A DNA stretch of 64,000 nucleotides from Tepidimonas taiwanensis (GTDB taxonomy: Bacteria; Pseudomonadota; Gammaproteobacteria; Burkholderiales; Burkholderiaceae_C), in NCBI RefSeq assembly GCF_020162115.1, contig NZ_CP083911.1, forward strand, positions 558,001-622,000, given 5' to 3'. A program made the translations under genes and the position numbers. The notes beneath the pieces were generated by a model, which saw only the letters and a list, made by a program, of their open reading frames with translations, was not told the DNA's origin and did no database searches. This document shows positions 35,061 through 44,354 of the stretch, in pieces. Within the stretch, counting starts at the first letter, position 1; every line of letters starts with the position of its first letter.

Positions 35061-35134
35061 TGGAGCGGGCGATGGGAATCGAACCCACGTCTTGAGCTTG
35101 GGAAGCTCAGGTCCTACCATTGAACGACGCCCGC
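35061..35134 (-). tRNA. tRNA-Gly (anticodon CCC)
   Basis: The 74-nt sequence on the minus strand starts GCGGGCG, pairs with CGCCCGC at the acceptor end and ends TCCA with an encoded CCA. The anticodon stem is TGAGC/GCTCA and the seven-base loop TTCCCAA gives anticodon CCC, reading GGG codons. The T-arm has GTGGGTTCGATTCCCAT. It closely resembles E. coli glyU. Confidence 0.93.
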
Positions 35135-35235
35135 TTCAGGCGGTATTTTATGCCAACTCGGGGCCGAGGCCGGGCGACCATGGGGCGGATTCGCTCGGAA
35201 CGGTCCGCGTTGTATACGGGGGTTGGCGGGCGCGA

Positions 35236-36714
35236 TCAGCGCAGCACGTCGCCGATGGCCACGTACTTGAGCTCGACGTATTCGTCGATGCCGTGGTGCG
35301 AGCCCTCGCGTCCCAGGCCCGACTGCTTGACGCCGCCAAAGGGCACGTGTTCGGTGGCGAGGATGCCGACGTTGACGCCGACCATCCCGTACTCCAGCGC
35401 CTCCGCCACGCGGAAAATCCGCCCGACGTCACGGCTGTAGAAGTAGCTGGCCAGCCCGTACTCGGTGGCGTTGGCGAGCTGGATGACTTCTTCCTCGGTG
35501 CGGAACTTGAACACCGGCGCAAACGGCCCGAAGGTCTCTTCGCGCGCACACAGCATGTCCGGGCTTGCGTCGGCGACGACCGTCGGCGCGTAAAACAGCC
35601 CGCCCAGCCGCTTGCCCCCCGTGAGCACCCGGCCGCCCTTGGCCAGCGCATCGTCCACGTGGCGCTGCACTTTTTCGACCGCGGCCTCCTCGATCAGCGG
35701 CCCCTGGTTGACGCCGTCCTCGAAACCGTTGCCGACCTTGGCGGTGGCGACTTTGGCGGCGAACTTCTGCACGAACGCCTCGTACACGCCTTCCTGAACG
35801 TAGATGCGGTTGGAGCACACGCAGGTCTGGCCGGCGTTGCGGTATTTGCTCGCGAACGCGCCTTCGACCGCGCTGTCGACGTCCGCATCGTCGAACACGA
35901 TGAAGGGTGCATTGCCGCCCAGCTCCAGCGAGAGCTTCTTGATCGTCGGCGCACACTGCGCCATCAGGATGCGGCCGACCTCGGTGGAGCCGGTGAAGCT
36001 GAGGTGCCGCACCACGTCGCTGGCGCACAGCACCTTGCCAATGGCCACGCTGCCAGGGCCGTCGCTGGTGAGGACGTTGAGTACGCCGGCCGGGATGCCC
36101 GCGCGGATGGCGAGTTCGGCGGCGGCCAGCGCGGTCAGCGGCGTCTGCTCCGCCGGCTTGATCACGACCGGGCAGCCCGCGGCCAGCGCCGGGGCGACCT
36201 TGCGCGTGATCATCGCCAGTGGAAAGTTCCACGGCGTGATCGCCGCGCACACGCCGATCGGCTGCTTGAGCACGAGCAGCCGCCGGTTGTTGTCGAACGT
36301 GGGCAGCGTCTCGCCGTTGACGCGCTTGGCTTCCTCGGCGAACCACTCGACGAAGCTGGCGCCGTAGGCGACCTCGCCCTTGGCTTCCGGCAGCGGTTTG
36401 CCCTGCTCGGCGGTCATCAGGCGGCCCAGGTCGTCCTGGTTCGCCATCAGCAGGTCGTGCCAGCGGCGCAGGATGTTGGCGCGCTCCTTGGCCGTCTTGT
36501 TGCGCCAGGCGGGCCAGGCCGCGTTGGCCGCGGCGATCGCGCGCTCGGCGTCGGCCGGGCCGAGCTTGGCCACGTCGGCCAGCTTCTGGCCCGTGGCGGG
36601 GTCGTACACGTCGAAGCGCTCGGTTCCCGCGACCCACTGCCCGTCGATCAGCGCGTCGGTCTTCAGCAGCGTCGGGTCCTTGAGCTGTGCCAGCGGTGTG
36701 GCCTTCATGTCCAT
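35236..36714 (-). CDS. gabD: NAD(P)-dependent succinate-semialdehyde dehydrogenase
   Basis: A 492-residue aldehyde dehydrogenase oxidising succinate semialdehyde to succinate. Visible motifs are ITPWNFPLAMITRKVAPALAAG, KPAEQTPLTAL, FTGSTEVGR, the catalytic glutamate in LELGGNAPFIV and the catalytic cysteine in NAGQTCVCSNR, the latter typical of GabD. The ATG at 36714 follows a ggag ribosome site; an in-frame GTG at 36735 is less likely. It lies downstream of the ureohydrolase and transporter genes and on the same strand, fitting a GABA route. Glutarate semialdehyde is another possible substrate. Confidence 0.92.
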   Translation of the reverse strand: MDMKATPLAQLKDPTLLKTDALIDGQWVAGTERFDVYDPATGQKLADVAKLGPADAERAIAAANAAWPAWRNKTAKERANILRRWHDLLMANQDDLGRLMTAEQGKPLPEAKGEVAYGASFVEWFAEEAKRVNGETLPTFDNNRRLLVLKQPIGVCAAITPWNFPLAMITRKVAPALAAGCPVVIKPAEQTPLTALAAAELAIRAGIPAGVLNVLTSDGPGSVAIGKVLCASDVVRHLSFTGSTEVGRILMAQCAPTIKKLSLELGGNAPFIVFDDADVDSAVEGAFASKYRNAGQTCVCSNRIYVQEGVYEAFVQKFAAKVATAKVGNGFEDGVNQGPLIEEAAVEKVQRHVDDALAKGGRVLTGGKRLGGLFYAPTVVADASPDMLCAREETFGPFAPVFKFRTEEEVIQLANATEYGLASYFYSRDVGRIFRVAEALEYGMVGVNVGILATEHVPFGGVKQSGLGREGSHHGIDEYVELKYVAIGDVLR

Positions 36715-36850
36715 CGTCGTCTCCGTCACGTTCACACGATCCTGTCACTGTAGCGCGAAGCGGCCGTGCCGACCGGTACAGCACGCGACAGCCGCCGCGC
36801 CCCCTGTGCGGGCGGCGTGGCCGGTACAGCGTCGGACGGCCCCCGGGAGC

Positions 36851-37810
36851 TCACCGGTAGGCCACGCCCGGCAGCACGCACAGCATCTCGTACAGCAGGT
36901 TGGCGCCGAGCAGCGCGGTGTTGCCGCTCGGGTCGTACGGCGGCGCCACTTCGACCAGATCGCACCCCACGAGGTTGAGCCCGCGGCAGCCGCGGATGAT
37001 CTCCAGCGCCTGCGGCACGGTCAGGCCGCCGATTTCCGGCGTGCCGGTGCCACCGGCGTAGGCGGGGTCGATGCCGTCGATGTCGAAGCTGAGGTAGGTC
37101 GGCGTGTCCGGCCCGATGGCGGCGCGTATCTCGTCCATCAGCGGTGCGAGCGACCGCCACCAGACCGCGTGCGCGGGCACGAGGTGAAAGCCTTGCGCGC
37201 GCGGCCAGTCGAAATCGTCGGCCGCATAGCCGCTGCCGCGCAGGCCGATCTGCCAGACTTTGTCGCCGATCAGCAGACCTTCCTCCACCGCACGGCGAAA
37301 CGGTGTGCCGTGGGCGATGCGTTCGCCGAACATGTCGGGGTTCACGTCGGCATGCGCGTCCACATGGATCAGCGCCACCGGGCCGTGTTTCGCCTTCATG
37401 GCGCGCAGGATGGGCAGGGCGATGGTGTGGTCGCCACCCAGCGTGAGTGGGATGCAGCCGGCGTCGAGGATCGGTTTGTAGTGCCGCTCGATGATGTCCA
37501 CCGACTTGAGCAGGTTGTAGGTGTTGATGGGCACGTCGCCCAAGTCGGCCACCTGCAGCGCCTCGAAGGGGGCGGCGCCGGTGGCCATGTTGTAGGGGCG
37601 GATCAGGCAGGACTCGGCACGGATCTGGCGCGGGCCGAAGCGCGCGCCGGGGCGGTGGCTGGTTCCGATGTCCAGCGGCACACCGATGAAGGCGGCGTCG
37701 AGCCCTTCGGGCGAGGCGGCGGTGGGCAGTCGCATCATCGTCGCCGGGCCGCCGAAGCGCGGCATTTCGTTGCCGCCCAGCGGCTGGTTGAAAACGGTGG
37801 GTTCGGTCAT
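36851..37810 (-). CDS. speB: Agmatinase-family ureohydrolase
   Basis: A 319-residue manganese ureohydrolase. Metal-binding motifs are LTLGGDHTIALP, HVDAHADVN and SFDIDGIDPAYAGGTGTPEIGG. The enzyme releases urea from agmatine or from related guanidino acids; guanidinobutyrase and guanidinopropionase share this signature. Given gabD next door, 4-guanidinobutyrate (giving GABA) is a good alternative to agmatine. The start MTEPTVF at 37810 is preferred over 37822, which would overlap the GNAT gene stop. Confidence 0.85.
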   Translation of the reverse strand: MTEPTVFNQPLGGNEMPRFGGPATMMRLPTAASPEGLDAAFIGVPLDIGTSHRPGARFGPRQIRAESCLIRPYNMATGAAPFEALQVADLGDVPINTYNLLKSVDIIERHYKPILDAGCIPLTLGGDHTIALPILRAMKAKHGPVALIHVDAHADVNPDMFGERIAHGTPFRRAVEEGLLIGDKVWQIGLRGSGYAADDFDWPRAQGFHLVPAHAVWWRSLAPLMDEIRAAIGPDTPTYLSFDIDGIDPAYAGGTGTPEIGGLTVPQALEIIRGCRGLNLVGCDLVEVAPPYDPSGNTALLGANLLYEMLCVLPGVAYR

Positions 37811-37814
37811 GGGC

Positions 37815-38420
37815 TCAGGCACGCGGACGCGAGAGCTGGAAATCCAGGTGGGCCTTCACGCTGGGCCATTCGCTGGCCACGATGCTGTAGACGCAGGTGT
37901 CGCGCAGCGCTCCTTGGGCGTCGGGGTGCGGGTTGATCTGGTGCGAGCGCAGCACGCCGTCGAGCTTGGCGCCCAGGCGTTCGATGGCCCGGCGGCTCTG
38001 GTGGTTGAAGAAGTGGGTGCGGAACTCGACCGCGATGCAATTCAGTGTCTCGAAGGCGTGGGTCAGCAGCAGGCGTTTGGCCTCGGTGTTGAGCGCGCTG
38101 CGCTGCACGGACTTCCGGTACCAGGTGGAGCCGATCTCGACGCGGCGGTTGGTGGCGTCGATGTTCATGTAGGTGGTCATGCCGACCGCCTTGCCGCTGG
38201 GGTCGAGCACGGCAAACGGCAGCATGCTGCCGGCCTGTTGCAGGCCCAGGCGGCGCCGGATCTCGGCCGCCATGCCTTCGGGCGTGGGGATGGCCGTGTA
38301 CCAGAGCTTCCAGAGTTCGCCGTCGCGTACCGCTTCGACCAGGTCGTCGTGGTGCTCGGGCCGCAGGGGAACGAGGCGGACATGTTGCCCGGTCAGGGTG
38401 GTGTCGGTGGTGAAAGACAT
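37815..38420 (-). CDS. GNAT-family N-acetyltransferase, RimJ/RimL-like
   Basis: A 201-residue acetyltransferase of the RimJ/RimL group: VRLVPLRPEHHDDLVEAV at the N-terminus, VGMTTYMNIDATNRRVEIGSTW in the core, the coenzyme A region around SALNTEAKRLLLTHAFE, and VEFRTHFFNHQSRRAIERLGAKLDGVLR near the C-terminus. It sits 4 bases before the ureohydrolase start in the same direction. The substrate is unknown; an amine from the same pathway is possible. Confidence 0.87.
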   Translation of the reverse strand: MSFTTDTTLTGQHVRLVPLRPEHHDDLVEAVRDGELWKLWYTAIPTPEGMAAEIRRRLGLQQAGSMLPFAVLDPSGKAVGMTTYMNIDATNRRVEIGSTWYRKSVQRSALNTEAKRLLLTHAFETLNCIAVEFRTHFFNHQSRRAIERLGAKLDGVLRSHQINPHPDAQGALRDTCVYSIVASEWPSVKAHLDFQLSRPRA

Positions 38421-38541
38421 GTCATTCCTGTTCAGCGGCGGGGCGAGATGGCATCACAAGGGCCAGCCGCCGGTCCGACCCAAGGCAGGCCCAGCCCCCT
38501 CGGGGGGGCAGCGATCCGCGCAGCGGTGGAGCTTGGGGGCA
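38421..38541. repeat. GC-rich hairpin element after the ABC transporter operon
   Basis: This gap carries the sequence agccccctcgggggggcagc (about 38493-38512) and a closing gcttgggggc (38531-38540). The C-run/G-run hairpin with a tail of this kind resembles an intergenic element I know from the 3' ends of genes in Comamonadaceae. It could work as a terminator or mRNA end for the permease gene. Only one copy was noticed in this window. Confidence 0.4.
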
Positions 38542-39363
38542 TCATTTCCTGCGGCCGCGCAGCCACTCCAGCGTCAGCATCAGCGCAGTGGTGAACAGCG
38601 TCAGCAGCGTGGCGACGGCGGCGATGGTGGGCGAGATGTTTTCGCGGATGCCGGTGAACATCTGGCGCGGCAGCGTCACCTGCTCGGGGCCGGCGAGGAA
38701 CAGGGTCACGACCACCTCGTCGAACGAGGTCGCAAACGCGAACAGGGCCCCAGAGATCACCCCCGGCGCGATCACGGGCAGCGTGACGCGGCGAAACGTC
38801 TCGATGGGTCCGGCCCCCAGGCTCAGGCTGGCGCGCACGAGGTTGGTGTTGAAGTTTTGCAACGTCGCCATCACGGTGGTGACGACGAAGGGTGCGCCCA
38901 GCGCCGCATGCACGAGGATCAGCCCGAGGTAGGAGTCGTTGAGCCCGAGCCTGGCGAAATACAGGTAGGTCCCCACACCGACCACGACGATGGGCACGAC
39001 CATCGGCGCGATGACGATGCTGTTGATGAGCTCCTTGCCAGGGAAGCGCGTGCGCGCCAGCCCCATCGCCGCGAGCGTGCCGAGCACGGTGGCGATCAGC
39101 GTCGCCGCCGGGGCGACGATGAAGCTGTTGCGCGCCGCCCGGATCCACTCCGGTGCGTGCCACATCTCGCGGTACCAGCGCAGCGACCAGTTCTCGATCG
39201 GGTAGGCGAGAAAGGTGCTGTCGCTGAACGACAGCGGCACGATGGCCGCGATCGGCAGCACGAGGAACACCAGCACGGCGACCGCGGCGGCGCGCAGCAG
39301 CCACCAGCCAATGTGGTCGTACCAGCGGTAGTGGGTCGGCAGGTCGGGCAGCCAGCGTCGCAT
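38542..39363 (-). CDS. Polyamine-type ABC transporter permease (PotC-like)
   Basis: A 273-residue membrane permease with about six helices. The N-terminal helix is AAAVAVLVFLVLPIAAIVPL, and the EAA-loop region reads RASLSLGAGPIETFRRVTLP, where it contacts the ATPase. It ends in a basic RGRRK tail. It is the second permease of a PotABCD-like importer and lies 14 bases after the first. Substrate is inferred only from operon content. Confidence 0.9.
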   Translation of the reverse strand: MRRWLPDLPTHYRWYDHIGWWLLRAAAVAVLVFLVLPIAAIVPLSFSDSTFLAYPIENWSLRWYREMWHAPEWIRAARNSFIVAPAATLIATVLGTLAAMGLARTRFPGKELINSIVIAPMVVPIVVVGVGTYLYFARLGLNDSYLGLILVHAALGAPFVVTTVMATLQNFNTNLVRASLSLGAGPIETFRRVTLPVIAPGVISGALFAFATSFDEVVVTLFLAGPEQVTLPRQMFTGIRENISPTIAAVATLLTLFTTALMLTLEWLRGRRK

Positions 39364-39377
39364 GGGCCGTCTCCTCC

Positions 39378-40616
39378 TCAACCCAGGCTCAAACCGCCGC
39401 GCGAGACGCGCCGGTAGAACACGAACAGCACCAGCGTGGCCGACAGCAGCACCGCCCCCAGCGCGCACGCCATGCCCCAGTTCACCTCGACGTTGGTGTA
39501 CTGCGCGATGTAATAGCTCAGCATCTGGTCGCTGGCGCCTCCCAGCAGCGCGGGTGTCACGTAGTAGCCGATGGCGGTGATGAACACCAGCAGGCAGCCC
39601 GCGGCGACGCCGGGATAGGTCTGCGGCAGCACCACGCGCACGAAGGCGGCGAGCGGGTGGCTGCCCAGCGAGACGGCCGCGCGCAGGTAGTTCGGGGGAA
39701 TGGTTTTCATCACGCTGTACAGCGGCAGGATCATGAACGGCAACAGGATGTGCACCATCGCGATGACGACACCGGTGCGGTTGAACAGCAGCGGCAGCGG
39801 CCCGTCGATCAGCCCGATGCCCTGCAGCCACTGGTTGATGAGTCCGTTGTTCTGCAGCAGCACGATCCACGCCGCGATGCGCACCAGCACCGAGGTCCAA
39901 AAGGGCAGCAGCACGAGGATCAGCAGCAGGTTGGCGCGCCGCTCCGGCAGGGTGCTGAGCCAATACGCCAGCGGATAGGCCATCAGCAGCGCAACCAGCG
40001 TGACGACCGCGCTGATCTCGAACGTGCGCCATAGGATCTGCGAAAACACCGCCTCCTCGGGCGGGATGCGCTCGATGCCGCCGTCGACCGAGCGGCGCAG
40101 ATCCACCGACGCCAGCAGGTAGTCGGGCGTCCAGCGCTGCGTGTTCTTGGCGATCGCCTGCCAGTAGGGTAGCTCCGCCCAGCGGGGATCGAGGTCCAGC
40201 AGCGCCTGCCGGGCGTCCGCCGGCGGTGCGGTCCATTCGCGCACGGCGCGGTAGGTGCCCATGATCAGCGAGCGCGCACCGGGCGCCTCGCTGTTGAGGC
40301 GGCGGGCCAGCGCGCCGGCCTGCGCCGTCTCGTCGATCGCACGCAGGTCGGCGGCGACGGCCGCGAACGCGGCCGCGGGCGGCTCGGTGCCGCCATCCCA
40401 GTCGGCCAGGGCCCGTGCGGTGGCGGGCAGCGCGTCGGCGACCTCCGGGTTTTCCACGGCGCGCACCAGCAGGCTCGCCAGCGGCACCAGGAAAAACACC
40501 AGCAGGAACAGCAGCAGCGGGGCGGTCAGCGCCGCCGCGCGCCACTGTTGCCGGCGCTGGGCGCGGCGCAGCTGCCGCGCCAGCGCCGGGCCCGCGGGGA
40601 CCGCCGCCGCCGTCAT
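39378..40616 (-). CDS. Polyamine-type ABC transporter permease (PotB-like) with large loop
   Basis: A 412-residue permease, longer than PotB of E. coli (about 285). The first helix (about 28-52) is followed by a hydrophilic region of about 140 residues before the remaining helices, which predicts a large periplasmic domain between helices 1 and 2. The EAA-loop region is RAAVSLGSHPLAAFVRVVLPQ. Longer forms occur in some spermidine/putrescine-type permeases of betaproteobacteria. The start overlaps the stop of the binding-protein gene (ATGA), so translation is coupled. Confidence 0.88.
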   Translation of the reverse strand: MTAAAVPAGPALARQLRRAQRRQQWRAAALTAPLLLFLLVFFLVPLASLLVRAVENPEVADALPATARALADWDGGTEPPAAAFAAVAADLRAIDETAQAGALARRLNSEAPGARSLIMGTYRAVREWTAPPADARQALLDLDPRWAELPYWQAIAKNTQRWTPDYLLASVDLRRSVDGGIERIPPEEAVFSQILWRTFEISAVVTLVALLMAYPLAYWLSTLPERRANLLLILVLLPFWTSVLVRIAAWIVLLQNNGLINQWLQGIGLIDGPLPLLFNRTGVVIAMVHILLPFMILPLYSVMKTIPPNYLRAAVSLGSHPLAAFVRVVLPQTYPGVAAGCLLVFITAIGYYVTPALLGGASDQMLSYYIAQYTNVEVNWGMACALGAVLLSATLVLFVFYRRVSRGGLSLG

Positions 40617-41644
40617 TGCGCCGCCCACGCCGCGAAGCGCTTCTCCAGAGCCTCGCCCTGATCCGCCCAGAAGCGGATGTCAAAGCGCAGCGCGTCCTTG
40701 CTGTTGGCGGGCGAGGTGGGCAGTTGCTCCAGCACCTTCGCGTCGAGCCGCGCCAGCGCCTTGTTGTTGGTGGGGCCGTAGGAGATCAGCTTGGCGTATT
40801 CCGCTTGGGCTTCCGGCGTGCTGGCCGCGGCGATGAAGCGGTGGGCCAGCTCCTTGTTCGGCGAGCCCTTCGGGATCACCCAGTAGTCGAGGTCGTAGAT
40901 GCCGCCCGTCCAGGTGATCTTGAGGTTGCGGCCCTCGCGCTGCGCGGCGTCGATGCGGCCGTTGTATGCGGTGGACATGACCACGTCACCGGCGACGAGG
41001 AACTGCGGCGGTTGCGCGCCGGCTTCCCACCACTGGATGTGGGGTTTGAGCTCGGTCAGCTTGCGAAACGCCCGGTCCGCGCCTTCCTTGGTGGCGAGCA
41101 CCTTGTACACATCGGCCGGCGCCACGCCGTCGGCCATCAGCGCGAACTCCAGGTTGTAGCGCGCGCCCTTGCGCATCCCGCGCTTGCCCGGGAATTTCTG
41201 CACGTTCCAGAAGTCGGCCCAGCTGGTCGGCGCGGTTTTCAGGCGGTCGCCGTTGTATGCCAGCACCGTCGACCACACGAAGATGCCGACACCGCAGTCG
41301 TGCACCGCCGCGGGCTGGAAGTCGGCCTTGTTGCCAATCTTGCTCCAGTCCAGGCGCTCGAACAGTCCCTCATCGCAGCCCCGATTCAAGTCAGGGCTTT
41401 CGACCTCGACGACGTCCCAGGTGACTTTTTTCGCCTCGACCATCGCCTTGATGCGGGCCTGTTCGCCGTTGTATTCGACCGCCGTGATGCGGACGTTGTG
41501 CGCTTTCTCGAACGGCTCGAAATACGCCTTCTTTTGTGCCGCGCCGTTGGCACCGCCGAAGTTGACGACGGTCAGGCTTTGCTGCGCGTGGGCGACGCCG
41601 CCCAACAGGGCTGCCGCGGCGAGAAGCGTGGTGGTCAGACGCAT
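40613..41644 (-). CDS. Polyamine-type ABC transporter substrate-binding protein
   Basis: A 343-residue secreted binding protein of the PotD/PotF family. The signal peptide is about residues 1-20 (LGGVAHAQ). Mature features are LTVVNFGGANGAAQKKAYFEPFEK, WDVVEVESPDLNRGCDEGLFERLDW and PKGSPNKELAHRFI. This subgroup is annotated as spermidine/putrescine binding, but gamma-aminobutyrate, guanidino compounds or other amines are possible. It lies 43 bases after the ATPase gene and is the second gene of the operon. Confidence 0.88.
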   Translation of the reverse strand: MRLTTTLLAAAALLGGVAHAQQSLTVVNFGGANGAAQKKAYFEPFEKAHNVRITAVEYNGEQARIKAMVEAKKVTWDVVEVESPDLNRGCDEGLFERLDWSKIGNKADFQPAAVHDCGVGIFVWSTVLAYNGDRLKTAPTSWADFWNVQKFPGKRGMRKGARYNLEFALMADGVAPADVYKVLATKEGADRAFRKLTELKPHIQWWEAGAQPPQFLVAGDVVMSTAYNGRIDAAQREGRNLKITWTGGIYDLDYWVIPKGSPNKELAHRFIAAASTPEAQAEYAKLISYGPTNNKALARLDAKVLEQLPTSPANSKDALRFDIRFWADQGEALEKRFAAWAAQ

Positions 41645-41687
41645 GGTGGGTGTTCTCCTTTGCATCGGTGGTGGTGAGGTGAGAGGG

Positions 41688-42773
41688 TTATCGGTAGCAG
41701 CGCAAGTGGGGGGCGGGCAGGTGCAGTCGCAGCGTCTCGCCGGGGGCGTGGGGACGCTGCGACAGCGGCCGCTTGGCGATGAGTTCGGTCCCGTCGCGGC
41801 GCCGGCAGCGCAGGCGCAGGTGGTCGCCGAAGTAGATGACGTCCTCCAGCGTGGCGTCGATGACGTTGCCGCCCGGTGGTGCGTCCGCGGCTTCCAGCAC
41901 CTCGATGCGCTCGGGCCGGATGCAGCACTGCACCGGCTCACCCGCGGCGGCGCCGTTGACGTTGACGCCGCGCAGCCGGGTGCCGTCGCCGAGGGTGACG
42001 ACGACGTCGTCCCCGGCGGCTTCGACGACGCGTCCATCGAGCGCGGTGTTGTCGCCCACGAAAGATGCGACGAAGCGGTTGACCGGTGTTTCGTAGAGGC
42101 GCTCGACGCGGTCGATCTGCTGGATCACGCCCTCATTGAACACCGCCACGCGGTCCGACATGGTCAGCGCTTCGGACTGGTCGTGCGTGACGTAGACGAA
42201 CGTGATGCCCAGCTGCCGGTGCAGCGCCTTGAGTTCGAGCTGCATGTGCTCGCGCAGCTGTTTGTCGAGCGCGCCGAGCGGCTCATCCATCAGCACGAGC
42301 TGCGGGTCGAACACCAGCGCCCGCGCCAGCGCCACGCGCTGCTGCTGGCCGCCGGAGAGTTGCGCCGGGTAGCGGTCGGCCATGCGGCCCATCTGCACCA
42401 TGTCCAGCGCACGCCGCACCTTGGCCTCGCGCTCGGCGCGTGGCACGCGGCGCACCGTCAGCGGGTAGGCGATGTTGTCCGCCACCGTCATGTGCGGAAA
42501 CAGCGCGTAGTTCTGGAACACCATCCCGAAATGCCGCTTGTGCGGCGGCGTGTGGGTGATGTCGCGGCCCCGCAGCCGGATCTCGCCGGCGGTGGGCGTC
42601 TCGAAGCCCGCCAGCATCATCAATGTCGTGGTCTTGCCCGAGCCCGACGGGCCCAGCAGCGAGAGGAATTCGCCCGCTTCGATGTCGAGGTGCAGGTCGC
42701 GCACCACGAGGTGCTCGCCGTCGTAGGTCTTCTGGACGCCGCAGAAGGTCACCAGGGGGGCTTGTGTCGTCAT
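41688..42773 (-). CDS. Polyamine-type ABC transporter ATP-binding protein (PotA-like)
   Basis: A 361-residue ATPase with Walker A GPSGSGKTT (about 42-50), Q-loop FQNYALFPH, signature LSGGQQQRVALARAL, Walker B LVLMDEPLGALD and the H-loop VTHDQSEA. A C-terminal regulatory TOBE domain (about 285-355) is present, as in PotA. It is the first gene of the operon; the following genes are the binding protein and two permeases. Confidence 0.92.
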   Translation of the reverse strand: MTTQAPLVTFCGVQKTYDGEHLVVRDLHLDIEAGEFLSLLGPSGSGKTTTLMMLAGFETPTAGEIRLRGRDITHTPPHKRHFGMVFQNYALFPHMTVADNIAYPLTVRRVPRAEREAKVRRALDMVQMGRMADRYPAQLSGGQQQRVALARALVFDPQLVLMDEPLGALDKQLREHMQLELKALHRQLGITFVYVTHDQSEALTMSDRVAVFNEGVIQQIDRVERLYETPVNRFVASFVGDNTALDGRVVEAAGDDVVVTLGDGTRLRGVNVNGAAAGEPVQCCIRPERIEVLEAADAPPGGNVIDATLEDVIYFGDHLRLRCRRRDGTELIAKRPLSQRPHAPGETLRLHLPAPHLRCYR

Positions 42774-42983
42774 TCGTCGTTGTCAAGTGCCACTGGTGTG
42801 TGAATCTACCGACCAAATAACCCCTCTAACGATACAGTTTCACCGTTGCACAAGCCAACATGTACTGCTCAAGAATCCGCTACAGGGAAACCCTGATGGT
42901 GCGGGCCAAGTCCTTTGGCGGTCAACCCGCACCGCAGCCGTGCAGCTTGGCACCACCGCGGTGCGTTGGTGGGCGGCAGAGAC

Positions 42984-44195
42984 TCAGCTCCACTGCGCTG
43001 GATCGCTGTTTAAACTCGGCGGTGGCCGCTCGGCTGTCGGGCGTATTCCGTCAAACAGCACGGGGTGTGCGACCATCGGCGGGCGGTCGGACTGACCAGG
43101 CACAACCAGACCGCGTGCCTGTACCTGCGGGTGCTGCATCACCTGCGCGATGTCGTTGATGGGCGCGCACGGCACGCCGGCCGCGTCCAGCGCCTGCACC
43201 CAGTCGGCCGTGTCGCGGGTGCGCGTCCACGCGGCGATCTGCGCCACCAGCGCCTCCCGGTGCTCGACGCGCGCCGGGTTGGTGGCAAAGCGCACGTCGC
43301 GCGCCACCTCCGGATGGCCGGCGACCTCGCAAAAACGCTGGAACTGCCCGTCGTTGCCCACCGCCAGTACGAGGTGTCCGTCGCGCGTCGGGAAGGCCTG
43401 GTACGGCACGATGTTGGGGTGGGCGTTCCCCATGCGCCGCGGCGTGCGCTGGCCGATGAGCTGGTTGCTCGCCTGGTTGGCGAGCATCGCCACCTGCACG
43501 TCGAGCAGTGCCACGTCCAGCACGCGCCCGCGCCCGGTGCGCTGGCGCTCGTGCAGCGCGGCGAGGATGGCCGTGGCGGCGTAGACGCCGGTCATCAGGT
43601 CCACGACCGCGACGCCCACCTTCTGCGGCTCGCCGTCGGGCTCGCCGGTGATGCTCATCAGCCCGCCTTCGGCCTGGATCGCAAAGTCGTAGCCCGCCTT
43701 GTGCGCGAGCGGCCCGGTTTGCCCGTACCCGGTGATCGAGCAGTAGATCAGCCGAGGGTTGAGCGCCTGCAGGCTGCGCGCGTCCAGCCCGTACTTGGCC
43801 AGTTGCCCGACCTTGTAGTTTTCGATCAGCACGTCGGCCTCGCGGGCGAGCGAGCGCACCTGCTCGATCCCGGTGGGGGAGGCGATGTCGATTGCGACCG
43901 ATCGCTTGCCGCGGTTGGCGCAGACGAAATACGCCGCCACGCGGGCATCATCATGGCCCCCGGCGGGTTGCCACCACGGTGGACCCCAGGCGCGGGTGTC
44001 GTCGCCGCTGCCCGGGCGCTCGACCTTGATGACGTCGGCGCCGTAGTCGGCCAGGATCTGGCTGGCCCACGGGCCGGCCAGCACGCGCGACAGGTCCAGC
44101 ACCCGCACACCGGCGAGCGGACGGGGTGCAGGGGGGGCAGAGGGTTCGCCCTGCCCGTCTGTCGGCGCCGTATGGGTGACATGCGCTTGCTGCAT
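42984..44195 (-). CDS. CaiB/BaiF-family CoA transferase, probably glutarate-specific
   Basis: A 403-residue class III CoA transferase. Family marks are VLDLSRVLAGPWASQILADYGADVIKVE near the N-terminus, NRGKRSVAIDI, the catalytic aspartate in VAVVDLMTGVYA and GRGRVLDVALLD. Position 159 bases after gcdH on the same strand suggests it activates glutarate with succinyl-CoA, like human SUGCT and bacterial GcdG. Another dicarboxylate is possible. Confidence 0.85.
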   Translation of the reverse strand: MQQAHVTHTAPTDGQGEPSAPPAPRPLAGVRVLDLSRVLAGPWASQILADYGADVIKVERPGSGDDTRAWGPPWWQPAGGHDDARVAAYFVCANRGKRSVAIDIASPTGIEQVRSLAREADVLIENYKVGQLAKYGLDARSLQALNPRLIYCSITGYGQTGPLAHKAGYDFAIQAEGGLMSITGEPDGEPQKVGVAVVDLMTGVYAATAILAALHERQRTGRGRVLDVALLDVQVAMLANQASNQLIGQRTPRRMGNAHPNIVPYQAFPTRDGHLVLAVGNDGQFQRFCEVAGHPEVARDVRFATNPARVEHREALVAQIAAWTRTRDTADWVQALDAAGVPCAPINDIAQVMQHPQVQARGLVVPGQSDRPPMVAHPVLFDGIRPTAERPPPSLNSDPAQWS

Positions 44196-44354
44196 AAGGA
44201 CGTTCGGTATGGCTGGGTCAAGAGTTGGGACGGGCCTGTGCAGCCCGCACCACCGCTGGGTCGAGTGAATCCCGATTCGATGACTGCGCGAGCGATCCGG
44301 ACGGTTATTGCACCTTTACGCGGAGGTTTCGGACCGGCTCACGCAGCCCGCGTC

